From Nocardioides bruguierae (GTDB lineage Bacteria > Actinomycetota > Actinomycetes > Propionibacteriales > Nocardioidaceae): a stretch of 64,000 bases of DNA. Under the pieces are notes generated by a model, which searched no databases, was not told the origin of the DNA, and saw nothing but the letters and a program-made list of their open reading frames with translations. Each line of letters begins with the position of its first letter. Position 1 is the first letter of the stretch. The position numbers were made by a program, and so were the translations under genes. Positions 41,780-48,603 of this stretch are shown here, piece after piece. The stretch spans positions 124,001 to 188,000 of the forward strand of contig NZ_JAMOIL010000002.1 of assembly GCF_023656415.1 (NCBI RefSeq), read 5' to 3'.

Positions 41780-41938
41780 ATGGCTGAGACCTGGAGCGGC
41801 GAGTTCTACTGCGTCAAGTGCAAGGAGAAGCGCGAGGCGACCGGCGAGGTCAAGGTGAACGACAAGGGCACCCGCATGGCCAAGGCCCAGTGCCCGGTGT
41901 GCAGCACCAACCTCAACCGCATCCTCGGCAAGGCCTGA
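41780..41938 (+). CDS. DUF5679 zinc-ribbon microprotein, 52 aa
   Basis: A 52-residue protein with two CxxC knuckles (FYCVKCKEK and AQCPVCSTN) spaced to bind one zinc, and a KxNDKGTRM strand between them. This matches actinobacterial DUF5679. Strong ribosome site (AAGGAGG) and a clear rho-independent terminator follow, so it is a single-gene, probably highly expressed unit. Function unknown; such ribbons often bind ribosomes or RNA polymerase (speculative). Confidence 0.88.
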   Translation: MAETWSGEFYCVKCKEKREATGEVKVNDKGTRMAKAQCPVCSTNLNRILGKA

Positions 41939-42005
41939 GCACTCAGACCTCGCGTCGATCCGGCCGGGGGCCGTCCGCACGGACGGCTGCCTGAGGTCCG
42001 GACGC

Positions 42006-42053
42006 ACGGCGGCGGCTCCCGCATCCCGCGGGGCTGCCGCCGTTCCTGCTTTT
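42006..42053 (+). terminator. Rho-independent terminator after DUF5679
   Basis: A GC-rich stem (ACGGCGGC at 42006 with GCCGCCGT ending at 42043, a few inner mismatches) followed by TTCCTGCTTTT. Confidence 0.75.
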
Positions 42054-42138
42054 CAGCCCGCCCCCTCCCCCTCCTCGCTGCGCGGCGGGCCTGTGGACAG
42101 GCACGGCGGGACCCCGCGGGCCGGGTAGGACCCGGTGC

Positions 42139-43020
42139 ATGACCCCACCGACACGCACCCCGCCCCCGTCGTCCTCCCGGCGACCCGATGCCCCCGCGGC
42201 GAGCCCGGTCCGCCTGCGCCTTTCTCCCGGCGCCGACCTGCGGCGCCGCGACCGCGACCACCTCCAGGTCGGGCTGTGGCCCTCGCCCGCGGCGGTCGTG
42301 CCCGACCACCCCGAGGTCCGGGCCCTGCTCGAGGTGCTGCGTGGCGGCCTGCGCCCCGACGGGCTCGCCACCTCGCGGCAGTCGGCCGCGCTGCGCTGCC
42401 TCGTCGAGGCGGGCCTGGTGGGTCCGGTCGGCGAGGCCGTCCCCGGCACGCTGACCGACCAGGACGCCGGCTCCGCGCCCGGTCGCCGAGCACGGCGCAC
42501 GCGCACCGGGGTCGCGGTCAGTGCGCCGCACGGCCCGGCGACGCTGGCCGCGGCCACCACCGAGGCCCGCCGGCTCCTGGAGGCCGCGGGCACCCGGCTG
42601 GTCGCCGAGCAGGACGCCGACGTCCTCCTCGTCGTCGGGGCCGGCGAGCCCGAGCGCGACGCCCTGGACCCCCTCGTGGCCGATCGCCGCCCCCACCTGC
42701 TGCTCACCGCGCTGGCCGGGCGGGTGCGCGTGGGGCCGTTCGTGGAGCCCGGCCGTTCCGCGTGCCTGCGCTGCGTGGACCAGCACCGGCTCGACGAGGA
42801 CCCCCAGCACGCCCTCCTGCTCGCACAGACCGGCGCCGAGCCGGAGGCCGACCCCGTGCTGCTGGGTCTCGGCACCGCCTGGGCCGTGCACGACCTCGTC
42901 GCCTGGGTGGACGGGGCGGCCTGCTCCACCTGGTCGGCCACCCTCGACCTGGGGCCGGTGCCGGCGTCGCGACGCTGGACGCGACATCCCGAGTGCCCGT
43001 GCACGTGGGAGGGCGCCTGA
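42139..43020 (+). CDS. Orphan ThiF/cyclodehydratase-like protein, 293 aa
   Basis: Resembles the N-terminal partner of azoline-forming cyclodehydratases (TOMM leader-peptide-binding, ocin-ThiF-like proteins). There is an N-terminal winged-helix-like region around residues 25-95, a linker, and an E1-like fold with VLLVVGAGEPERDALDPL. A possible zinc site is formed by SACLRCVDQHR near residue 215 and RHPECPCTW at the C-terminus. There is no ATP-binding GxGxxG and no YcaO partner or precursor peptide nearby. Similar lone genes occur near whiB7/uvrD2 in other actinobacteria as far as I recall, so it is not a bacteriocin cluster. Function unknown. Confidence 0.7.
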   Translation: MTPPTRTPPPSSSRRPDAPAASPVRLRLSPGADLRRRDRDHLQVGLWPSPAAVVPDHPEVRALLEVLRGGLRPDGLATSRQSAALRCLVEAGLVGPVGEAVPGTLTDQDAGSAPGRRARRTRTGVAVSAPHGPATLAAATTEARRLLEAAGTRLVAEQDADVLLVVGAGEPERDALDPLVADRRPHLLLTALAGRVRVGPFVEPGRSACLRCVDQHRLDEDPQHALLLAQTGAEPEADPVLLGLGTAWAVHDLVAWVDGAACSTWSATLDLGPVPASRRWTRHPECPCTWEGA

Positions 43021-43046
43021 GCCCTGCGGGCGTCAGCGCCCAGGGC

Positions 43047-43250
43047 TCACCACCAGCGGGAGTCGAGCTTGCTCTCGATCGCGCGCAGGTGCTCGCGGCT
43101 GCACGCCGGGCAGTAGGTGCGGCGCTGCCCGCGCTCGACGGACAACGACCAGGTCAGGGCGCGGGCCTGGTCGGTCTCGACCGTGCCGCAGAAGTCGCAG
43201 GTGACGGCACCGGCCGCTCCCGCGGCGTCGTCCGTCGTCCGTGCGGTCAT
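43047..43250 (-). CDS. Zinc-ribbon protein, 67 aa
   Basis: Small protein with two CxxC motifs (VTCDFCGTVE and RTYCPACSREH) spaced as in zinc ribbons, and a conserved-looking end LDSRWW. I chose the ATG at 43250. The frame is open to 43433, where an ATG overlaps the stop of the upstream microprotein (TGATG); that longer form would add a 61-residue Ser/Thr/His-rich stretch encoded by CAC/AGC-type repeats, which looks less like real protein. Convergent with the cyclodehydratase-like gene. Confidence 0.75.
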   Translation of the reverse strand: MTARTTDDAAGAAGAVTCDFCGTVETDQARALTWSLSVERGQRRTYCPACSREHLRAIESKLDSRWW

Positions 43251-43432
43251 GTCGATCAGGGTAGGGACCCGGCGGGGTCCCCGCCCACTCCTCGGGCGCG
43301 ATCGTGAGGCAGGTCGCGTCCGGACGCAGGCCGGCCCGGCCGGGGCGAGGCCCGGCCGGGCCGTGGTGGTGCTGCTGGTGCTGTCGTGCGTGCTGGTGCT
43401 GTGCTTGCTGCTGTGCGTGGTGCTGGTGCTCA

Positions 43433-43597
43433 TCAGAGCGCCCGCGCGAGCGCGAGGCGTGCCCGGAGGGCGGCGGCCTCGGCGCGGCGGGACAGGCGCT
43501 GCGCGCGGGCGAGGTGGTACCCCCGCCGCTGCTCGTGCGCAGCGTCGAGACGGGCGGTTCTCTGGGCCCGTGCCAGTTCCTCTGGCATGAGGTGCAT
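43433..43597 (-). CDS. Arg/Ala-rich microprotein 1, 54 aa
   Basis: A basic, helical 54-residue protein starting MHLMPEELARAQRTARL and ending HLARAQRLSRRAEAAAL...ARAL. The C-terminal half aligns with microprotein 2 (LSRAQRFARRASRAAAA...SRAL): a paralogous pair. GGGAG lies 8 bases before the ATG. A longer frame begins at a GTG at 43759 (with its own GGAG) and would add a 54-residue His/Gln-rich part. It lies on the same strand downstream of whiB7. No known function. It could bind nucleic acid because of its charge (inference). Confidence 0.6.
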   Translation of the reverse strand: MHLMPEELARAQRTARLDAAHEQRRGYHLARAQRLSRRAEAAALRARLALARAL

Positions 43598-43805
43598 GTC
43601 GGTGCTCCCGGTCTGGTGGTGCTGGTGCTGGTGCTGGGCGCCCGGGCCCGTGGTCGGGCTCGGGTGGGGGCCGGCGTCGCCGGCGTGGTCGCCCCGGACG
43701 GGACGGGTGAGGGCGGTGGTCTCGGCGGCGCGCTCGCGCTGCTCGGTCACGGTGATCACGTCACGTGCTCCTTCGCGGTCTCGGTCGTGTGCTCTGCGCG
43801 GGTGC

Positions 43806-43964
43806 TCAGAGAGCCCGGGACAGGTCGGCGCGGGCAGCGGCGGCGGCGCGGGACGCCCGGCGGGCGAAGCGCTGCGCGCGGCTGAGGTCGTGGTCGCGAC
43901 GGCGGCGGGCCGCGTCGTCCACGCGTGCGGCGATCTGCTGGCGGGCGAGGAAGTCGGCGTTCAC
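43806..43964 (-). CDS. Arg/Ala-rich microprotein 2, 52 aa
   Basis: A basic 52-residue helical protein, VNADFLARQQIAARVDD then RRRRDHDLSRAQRF and ending ADLSRAL. The GTG start at 43964 has a good ribosome site (CAGGAGACACC). Paralogue of microprotein 1. It begins 110 bp after the whiB7 stop on the same strand and so may be in the same transcript. I do not recognise a named family. Confidence 0.65.
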   Translation of the reverse strand: MNADFLARQQIAARVDDAARRRRDHDLSRAQRFARRASRAAAAARADLSRAL

Positions 43965-44074
43965 GGTGTCTCCTGGTGAGGTCTTCCGATCAGTGCTGAT
44001 CGGGGGTTGGTCGGGTGTGGGTCGGGATGGATGGGCGGGTGTTGGGGGGGTGGGACGGGGGCGAAGGAGAAGGC

Positions 44075-44386
44075 TCACGCGGCGTTCTCGTTCTTGCGGG
44101 GACGGCCGCGGGGCCGCTTGCGCGGGACCACGACACCGGCCAGGAACAGCTGGCCTCCCCACACGCCCCACGGCTCGCGGCGCTCGAGGGCGCCGTCGAG
44201 GCAGAGGTCGCGCACCGGGCAGCTCAGGCAGAGGGCCTTCGCAGCCTCGACGTCGGCGGGCGACTCGGCGAACCAGAGCTCGGGGTTCTCGACCCGGCAC
44301 GGCATCGCCTCGTCCGCTGCGGTCCCCACGTCGTGGAGCTGCCCGAGGGTCAGCTCGGTCAGCGGGTCCAGAACGTAGGCGGTCAT
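44075..44386 (-). CDS. whiB7: WhiB7-type transcriptional regulator, 103 aa
   Basis: Iron-sulfur WhiB protein of the WhiB7 class, which in mycobacteria and streptomycetes works with the main sigma factor to turn on intrinsic antibiotic-resistance genes when translation is blocked. The four cluster cysteines are in MPCRVE and ALCLSCPVRDLCL, followed by the WhiB turn PWGVWGG and a C-terminal AT-hook KRPRGRPRK that marks WhiB7. The ATG at 44386 has AGGAGGTGAG upstream. It lies next to uvrD2, as in mycobacteria. The leader upstream holds an AT-rich promoter element, an ORF and an attenuator. Confidence 0.93.
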   Translation of the reverse strand: MTAYVLDPLTELTLGQLHDVGTAADEAMPCRVENPELWFAESPADVEAAKALCLSCPVRDLCLDGALERREPWGVWGGQLFLAGVVVPRKRPRGRPRKNENAA

Positions 44387-44514
44387 GTCTCGTCTCACCT
44401 CCTCTCGGTGACCTGGTGGGTTCGTCTGCTTCGAGGGCGGACCCGACGGCCGGTGCGTCTCCCGCTGCTCCTGCGCACCGGATCGGTCGGTGCTCAGGGG
44501 CCCGGGAAACACGA

Positions 44515-44545
44515 AGGCCGCGGACCCTGTCGGGTTCCGCGGCCT
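44515..44545 (-). terminator. Attenuator hairpin in the whiB7 leader
   Basis: Minus strand: AGGCCGCGGAACCC, a 4-base loop, then GGGTCCGCGGCCT (one bulge) and TCGTGTTTCCC. It stands about 130 bases before whiB7 and 25 bases after the leader ORF stop. A second hairpin (CTGAGAC-GAG-GTCTCAG, 44557-44573) covers the leader ORF stop codon itself. Confidence 0.72.
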
Positions 44546-44569
44546 GGAGGCTGCTGCTGAGACGAGGTC

Positions 44570-44893
44570 TCAGGCGGGCGGTCTCCAGGGGGCGGTACCC
44601 GGGGTGTGGGCAAAGATCGGCTTCACGGCGACGGTGCGCTGCTGCGCGTCCACGACGGTCGTCTCGGTCATGCCCCGGTAGGACAGACCTCGGGCGTCGA
44701 CGGACGCACGGGTGCCCTGGGCACGATCACGGACGGCAGCGGACGCACCGGTGCCGAGGACGGCCTCGGAACCGGCCCAGCCGGCCCAGCCCGCGAACGG
44801 GGAGGTGCCGCGCAGGGAGGCGGACGCAGACGTGTGGGCGCACGGCGCGCTGAACGGCGCGGTGCGGCTGATCGTGGCGATCATCGTGTTCAT
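44570..44893 (-). CDS. Leader ORF upstream of whiB7, 107 aa
   Basis: ORF of 107 codons with an excellent ribosome site (AAGGAGGTGGAGCAG before ATG) inside the whiB7 leader. The product MNTMIATISRTAPFSAPCAH... is Ala/Ser/Thr-rich with a C-terminal TVVDAQQRTVAVKP, unlike any family I know. It ends 25 bases before the attenuator hairpin. In other actinobacteria, translation of a leader ORF sets whether whiB7 is terminated, so the act of translation may matter more than the peptide. It is longer than I would expect for such a leader. Confidence 0.6.
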   Translation of the reverse strand: MNTMIATISRTAPFSAPCAHTSASASLRGTSPFAGWAGWAGSEAVLGTGASAAVRDRAQGTRASVDARGLSYRGMTETTVVDAQQRTVAVKPIFAHTPGTAPWRPPA

Positions 44894-44966
44894 CTGCTCC
44901 ACCTCCTTCGGTGATCGGGCGCCGGCCGTGGCAGGGCCGTGGTGCGCGGGTGAGTACGTGGGCAGC

Positions 44967-45030
44967 ACGGTATCGGCGTCCCGTTGTAAGGGGCAAACTA
45001 TTTTCTTGGTGATTTCAGATTTTCTTCTCA
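44967..45030 (-). promoter_or_regulatory. whiB7 promoter with AT-rich WhiB7 element
   Basis: Minus strand: an AT-rich stretch (complement of 44997-45030, with two AGAAAAT-type runs), rare in this GC-rich genome, directly before TTGCCC (44991-44996), an 18-base spacer, and TACCGT (44967-44972). WhiB7 is known to bind AT-rich DNA just upstream of the -35 of its target promoters, including its own. Confidence 0.72.
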
Positions 45031-45093
45031 CCAGCGGTTCCCGCCCGCGTGGGGACGCCTCCCGGAGTGGCGCAGCCCACCCGTCCGGGTCGG

Positions 45094-47154
45094 TCAGGCC
45101 AACAGCGCGAGGACGTCGTCCCCGTACTTCTCCACCTTGCCGCGGCCGATCCCGGCGATCTTGAGCAGCTGGGTCTCGTCGGCGGGGCGCAGCTCCGCGA
45201 TCAGCTGGAGCGTGGCGTCGGTGAAGACCACGTAGGCGGGCACCTTGTCGGCGTCCGCACGCTCCTTGCGCCAGGTGCGCAGCTGCTCGTAGAGCGCCTC
45301 GTCGTAGGAGGCGGGGCAGTCGGAGCAGCGGCCGCGCTTCTTCTCGGCGGGGCCGCCGAGCGGCTTGCCGCACTCGCGGCACGTCAGGGCCCGGCCCGAG
45401 CGGCGCCGCCCCGCGTCGGGGTCGGGGCGGGCGGACGCCGGCAGCACCGCGTCCAGGAACCGGGAGGGCTTGCGGGTGCCGCGGCCGCCGGGGTTGCGGG
45501 CGGCCGACCACGACAGCTCGAGCCGCTCCCGGGCCCGGGTGACGCCCACGTAGAGCAGGCGGCGCTCCTCCTCGACCTGGGTCGGGGTCTCGGCGTAGGT
45601 GATGGGCAGCGTGCCGTCCTGGAGGCCGACGCAGAACACCACGTCCCACTCCAGGCCCTTGGCGGCGTGGAAGGTGGCGAGCGTGACCCCGTCGGCGACG
45701 GGGGCGTGCTGCTCGGCCGCGCGCCGGTCGAGGTCGTCGACCAGCGCGCCCAGCGGGTCCTCGGTGCCCTCGGCGGCCGCGGCGGTGAGGAAGGTCTCGG
45801 CCTGGTCGCGCAGCGCCTGCCACGACTCCCAGCGGTCGCGGGTCTGGCCGCGCGCCGACGGCGCCTGCTGCGTCCACCCCATGGCCGCGAGGGTGGCGTG
45901 CACGACCTCGAGCGGCTCGTCGTCGACCTGACCGGAGCGGGCGGCACCGCGCAGCCGGGTGACGGCCTCGCGGACCTCGGGCCGGTCGAAGAACCGGCCG
46001 GCGCCGCGGACGACGTAGGGCAGCCCGCGGGCCGCGAGGGCCTCCTCGAACTTCTCAGACATCGCGTTGATGCGGAAGAGGACGGCGACCTCGCCGAGCG
46101 AGCGTCCCTCCTTCTTCAGCGCGAGCACGCGGGCCGCGACCTCCTCGGCCTCCGCGACCTCGTCGGGGGCGGGGCGGAACGCGACCTCGGGACCGCCCTC
46201 GCGCTGGGCGCGCAGCTGCACCCCCTGGCTGGGGCTGCCCGCCAGCAGGTCGTTGGCGAGCCCCACCACCTGGGGGGTGCTCCGGTAGCTGCGCACCAGC
46301 TCCACCGAGGTGGTGCCGGGGAACTTCGCGCCGAAGTCGCGCAGGTAGGCGGCGTCCGCGCCGGCGAACGAGTAGATCGTCTGCGCCGGGTCACCGACCA
46401 CGCAGAGCTCGTCGCGGCCCCCCAGCCAGAGGTCGAGCAGCGCCGACTGGAGCGGCGAGACGTCCTGGAACTCGTCGACGACGAACCACTTGTACTGCTT
46501 GCGCACCTGCGCCGCGACGCGCTCCTCCTCGGCCAGGAGACCGGCCGTGAGCAGCAGCGCGTCCTCCATGTCCATGCGCCCCTCGGCGCGCTTGACCTCC
46601 TCGTAGGCGCCCAGCACCCGCGCGACGGTCTCGTGGTCGAGCCCGTTGACCGAGCGACCGCGGGCCTCGGCGAGCCGGGGGTAGGTCTCGGGGTCGACGT
46701 TGCTGACCTTCGACCACTCGATCTCCCCCGCCAGGTCGCGCAGCGTGGCCTGGTCGAGCCGCAGGCGCAGGCGCCGCGCGGCGCCGGCGACCATGCCGAG
46801 CTTCGACTCCGTCAGCTCCGGCAGGCCGGTGCCGTGCACGTGCGGCCAGAAGTACCGCAGCTGGCGCAGCGCGGCGGAGTGGAACGTGCGGGCCTGGACC
46901 CCGCCCGCCCCGAGCGTGCGCAGGCGCTGACGCATCTCGCCCGCCGCCCGCGTCGTGAAGGTCACCGCCAGCACCTCGGTGGGCACGTACAGCCCGCTGG
47001 CCACGCCGTAGGCGACCCGGTGGGTGATCGCGCGGGTCTTGCCGGTCCCGGCCCCCGCCAGCACGCGGACCGGGCCGCGCAGGGTCTCGGCCACCTGTCG
47101 CTGCTCGGGGTCGAGGGCGGCCAGCAGGGCCTCGGGGCCGGACGGCGACGACAT
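45094..47154 (-). CDS. uvrD2: ATP-dependent DNA helicase UvrD2, 686 aa
   Basis: Superfamily 1A 3'-5' DNA helicase. Walker A LAGAGTGKTRAITHRV near residue 35, motif II VDEFQDVSPLQ, motif III VVGDPAQTIYSFAGAD, motif IV/V VRSYRSTPQV and TFHAAKGLEWDVVF, and VGVTRARERLELSW. After the helicase core come a four-cysteine motif (LTCRECGKPL / GRCSDCPAS) and a C-terminal HRDC domain (LRPADETQLLKIAGIGRGKVEKYG), the combination that marks mycobacterial UvrD2. I chose the ATG at 47154; an upstream TTG is possible. Divergent from the mycoredoxin gene, the same layout as in mycobacteria. Confidence 0.95.
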   Translation of the reverse strand: MSSPSGPEALLAALDPEQRQVAETLRGPVRVLAGAGTGKTRAITHRVAYGVASGLYVPTEVLAVTFTTRAAGEMRQRLRTLGAGGVQARTFHSAALRQLRYFWPHVHGTGLPELTESKLGMVAGAARRLRLRLDQATLRDLAGEIEWSKVSNVDPETYPRLAEARGRSVNGLDHETVARVLGAYEEVKRAEGRMDMEDALLLTAGLLAEEERVAAQVRKQYKWFVVDEFQDVSPLQSALLDLWLGGRDELCVVGDPAQTIYSFAGADAAYLRDFGAKFPGTTSVELVRSYRSTPQVVGLANDLLAGSPSQGVQLRAQREGGPEVAFRPAPDEVAEAEEVAARVLALKKEGRSLGEVAVLFRINAMSEKFEEALAARGLPYVVRGAGRFFDRPEVREAVTRLRGAARSGQVDDEPLEVVHATLAAMGWTQQAPSARGQTRDRWESWQALRDQAETFLTAAAAEGTEDPLGALVDDLDRRAAEQHAPVADGVTLATFHAAKGLEWDVVFCVGLQDGTLPITYAETPTQVEEERRLLYVGVTRARERLELSWSAARNPGGRGTRKPSRFLDAVLPASARPDPDAGRRRSGRALTCRECGKPLGGPAEKKRGRCSDCPASYDEALYEQLRTWRKERADADKVPAYVVFTDATLQLIAELRPADETQLLKIAGIGRGKVEKYGDDVLALLA

Positions 47155-47183
47155 GGGTGGGAACAACTCCGCTCACGGGTGGG

Positions 47184-47211
47184 TTGGGCAGTGCGTCCCA
47201 CACCCTAGATC
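47184..47211 (+). promoter_or_regulatory. Possible promoter of the mycoredoxin gene
   Basis: TTGGGC (47184-47189), a 16-base spacer, TAGATC (47206-47211), in the short divergent region with uvrD2. The GGAGG ribosome site of mrx1 follows at once. Confidence 0.35.
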
Positions 47212-47228
47212 CCGGAGGCGACAGACCG

Positions 47229-47477
47229 ATGAGCGCCGGCTTCACCATGTACAGCACCCCCTGGTGCGGCTACTGCCACCGACTCAAGAGCCAGCTCGAC
47301 CGCGAGGGCATCGGCTTCGAGGTCGTCGACATCGAGGCCCAGCCCGAGGCCGCCGCCCTGGTGGAGAAGGTCAACAACGGCAACCAGACCGTGCCGACCC
47401 TGGTCTATTCCGACGGCACGGCGCAGACGAACCCGTCGCTGGCGCAGGTGAAGGCGAAGCTCGCCGAGCTGGCCTGA
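47229..47477 (+). CDS. mrx1: Mycoredoxin, 82 aa
   Basis: Glutaredoxin-fold oxidoreductase that removes mycothiol from proteins. Active site TPWCGYCHRLK (CGYC) at residues 12-15 and the cis-Pro region NQTVPTLVYSDG. The ATG has GGAGG eight bases upstream. It lies between uvrD2 and nudC, the order seen in mycobacteria. A strong bidirectional hairpin follows. Confidence 0.93.
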   Translation: MSAGFTMYSTPWCGYCHRLKSQLDREGIGFEVVDIEAQPEAAALVEKVNNGNQTVPTLVYSDGTAQTNPSLAQVKAKLAELA

Positions 47478-47484
47478 GCGCCCC

Positions 47485-47529
47485 GCACGTCGGCCCGACC
47501 GCTGCTCCCCGGCGGTCGGGCCGACGTGC
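47485..47529. terminator. Bidirectional terminator between mrx1 and nudC
   Basis: A perfect 17-base stem (47485-47501 with 47513-47529, arm GCACGTCGGCCCGACCG) and 11-base loop in the convergent gap. Confidence 0.85.
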
Positions 47530-47559
47530 GTCCGGGGACGGAGTCACCGGGCAGGGGGC

Positions 47560-48513
47560 TCACCACGAGCCGGGCAGCTCCCCGCCGTACCAGGCCTCGA
47601 TCAGCGACCGGCTGATCGAGAGCCCCTGCGGCAGCACGACCGTGCCCGCCTGCGTGTGCTCCAGCAGCTCGGCGCGGGTGAACCAGCGCGCGTCGGTGAG
47701 CTCCTCGTCGAGCAGCGCCACCTCGGTCGTCGTCGCCCGTCCGGTGAAGCCCAGCATCAGGCTCTGCGGCAGCGGCCAGGGCTGGTTGCCGAAGTAGTCC
47801 ACCTGCCCGACGTGCACGCCGGCCTCCTCGTGCACCTCCCGGCGCACCGCGTCCTCCATGGTCTCCCCCGGCTCGCAAAACCCGGCCAGCGTGGAGTAGC
47901 GGCCCTCGGGCCACACGGACTGGTGCCCGAGCAGCGCCGTCTCCTCCGCCGACCCGGGCTCGCCGTGGCTGATCAGCATGATCACCGCCGGGTCCATCCG
48001 CGGGAACTGCGGGTGGTCGTGGGCCTCGCAGCGCATCTCGTGCCCGCCCTTGACCAAGCGCAGCGGCGAGGAGCAGCGCGGGCAGAAGCGGGTGGCCCGC
48101 CGCCACTCGGCCATGCCGATCGCGTGCATGAGGACGGGGCCGGGCACCGCGTCGTCGGCGTCCGGCGCCGCCAGGGCGTCGACCACCTCCATCAGCAGGG
48201 CCCGCAGGCTGAACCAGCCCTCGGCCTCGGGCGCCGGGTCGGGCAGCAGCACGGCGAACCACGTCCGCCCGCCGGTCTCGCCGAGCAGCACCCGCTCCCC
48301 CTGGCCGCCCTCCGCCGGGCCGACCTGGCCCTGCTCGTCCGGCCTGGACCACGCCACGCCGCCCTCCGGCCGCCGCTGCACCTGCGCCCCGGCGAGCACC
48401 AGCACCCGGGTGGTCGGGTCGGACCAGCGGGCGTCCAGCCAGGACTGGTCGCGTCGGTGCTCCGCGAGGCGGGCGTGGGCGGGGGTCGCGAGTCTCTCGT
48501 GCGGGGCGGTCAC
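47560..48513 (-). CDS. nudC: NAD(+) diphosphatase NudC, 317 aa
   Basis: Nudix enzyme that splits NADH and NAD caps of RNA. A zinc-ribbon region is in the middle (RFCPRCSSPL then EMRCEAHDH, where the fourth ligand appears to be His). The Nudix box is GFCEPGETMEDAVRREVHEEAGV, followed by the NudC signature FGNQPWPLPQSLMLGF, which fits SQPWPFPxS with Asn in place of the first Ser. GTG start at 48513. Cytosolic. Part of the uvrD2/mrx1/nudC/adnAB neighbourhood of mycobacteria. Confidence 0.94.
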   Translation of the reverse strand: MTAPHERLATPAHARLAEHRRDQSWLDARWSDPTTRVLVLAGAQVQRRPEGGVAWSRPDEQGQVGPAEGGQGERVLLGETGGRTWFAVLLPDPAPEAEGWFSLRALLMEVVDALAAPDADDAVPGPVLMHAIGMAEWRRATRFCPRCSSPLRLVKGGHEMRCEAHDHPQFPRMDPAVIMLISHGEPGSAEETALLGHQSVWPEGRYSTLAGFCEPGETMEDAVRREVHEEAGVHVGQVDYFGNQPWPLPQSLMLGFTGRATTTEVALLDEELTDARWFTRAELLEHTQAGTVVLPQGLSISRSLIEAWYGGELPGSW

Positions 48514-48603
48514 GCCTCGACGCTACTGGGCGCCGCTCACCCGCTCCTCGCCCGTCTCGACGCTCGTCGGAACAGGGCGCGGCACCTCGTGCGTTGACCG
48601 GTC

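Noticed and set aside
41542..41781. Upstream in-frame extension of the enoyl-CoA hydratase
   Set aside because: The added 80 residues are Arg/Gly/Pro-rich and overlap the promoter region of DUF5679.
42139..43250. RiPP/thiazole-modified peptide cluster
   Set aside because: No YcaO, dehydrogenase, precursor peptide or transporter is near the cyclodehydratase-like gene.
43598..43759. N-terminal extension of microprotein 1 (His/Gln-rich)
   Set aside because: It has a possible GTG and GGAG, but the composition is low-complexity and the paralogue has no such part.
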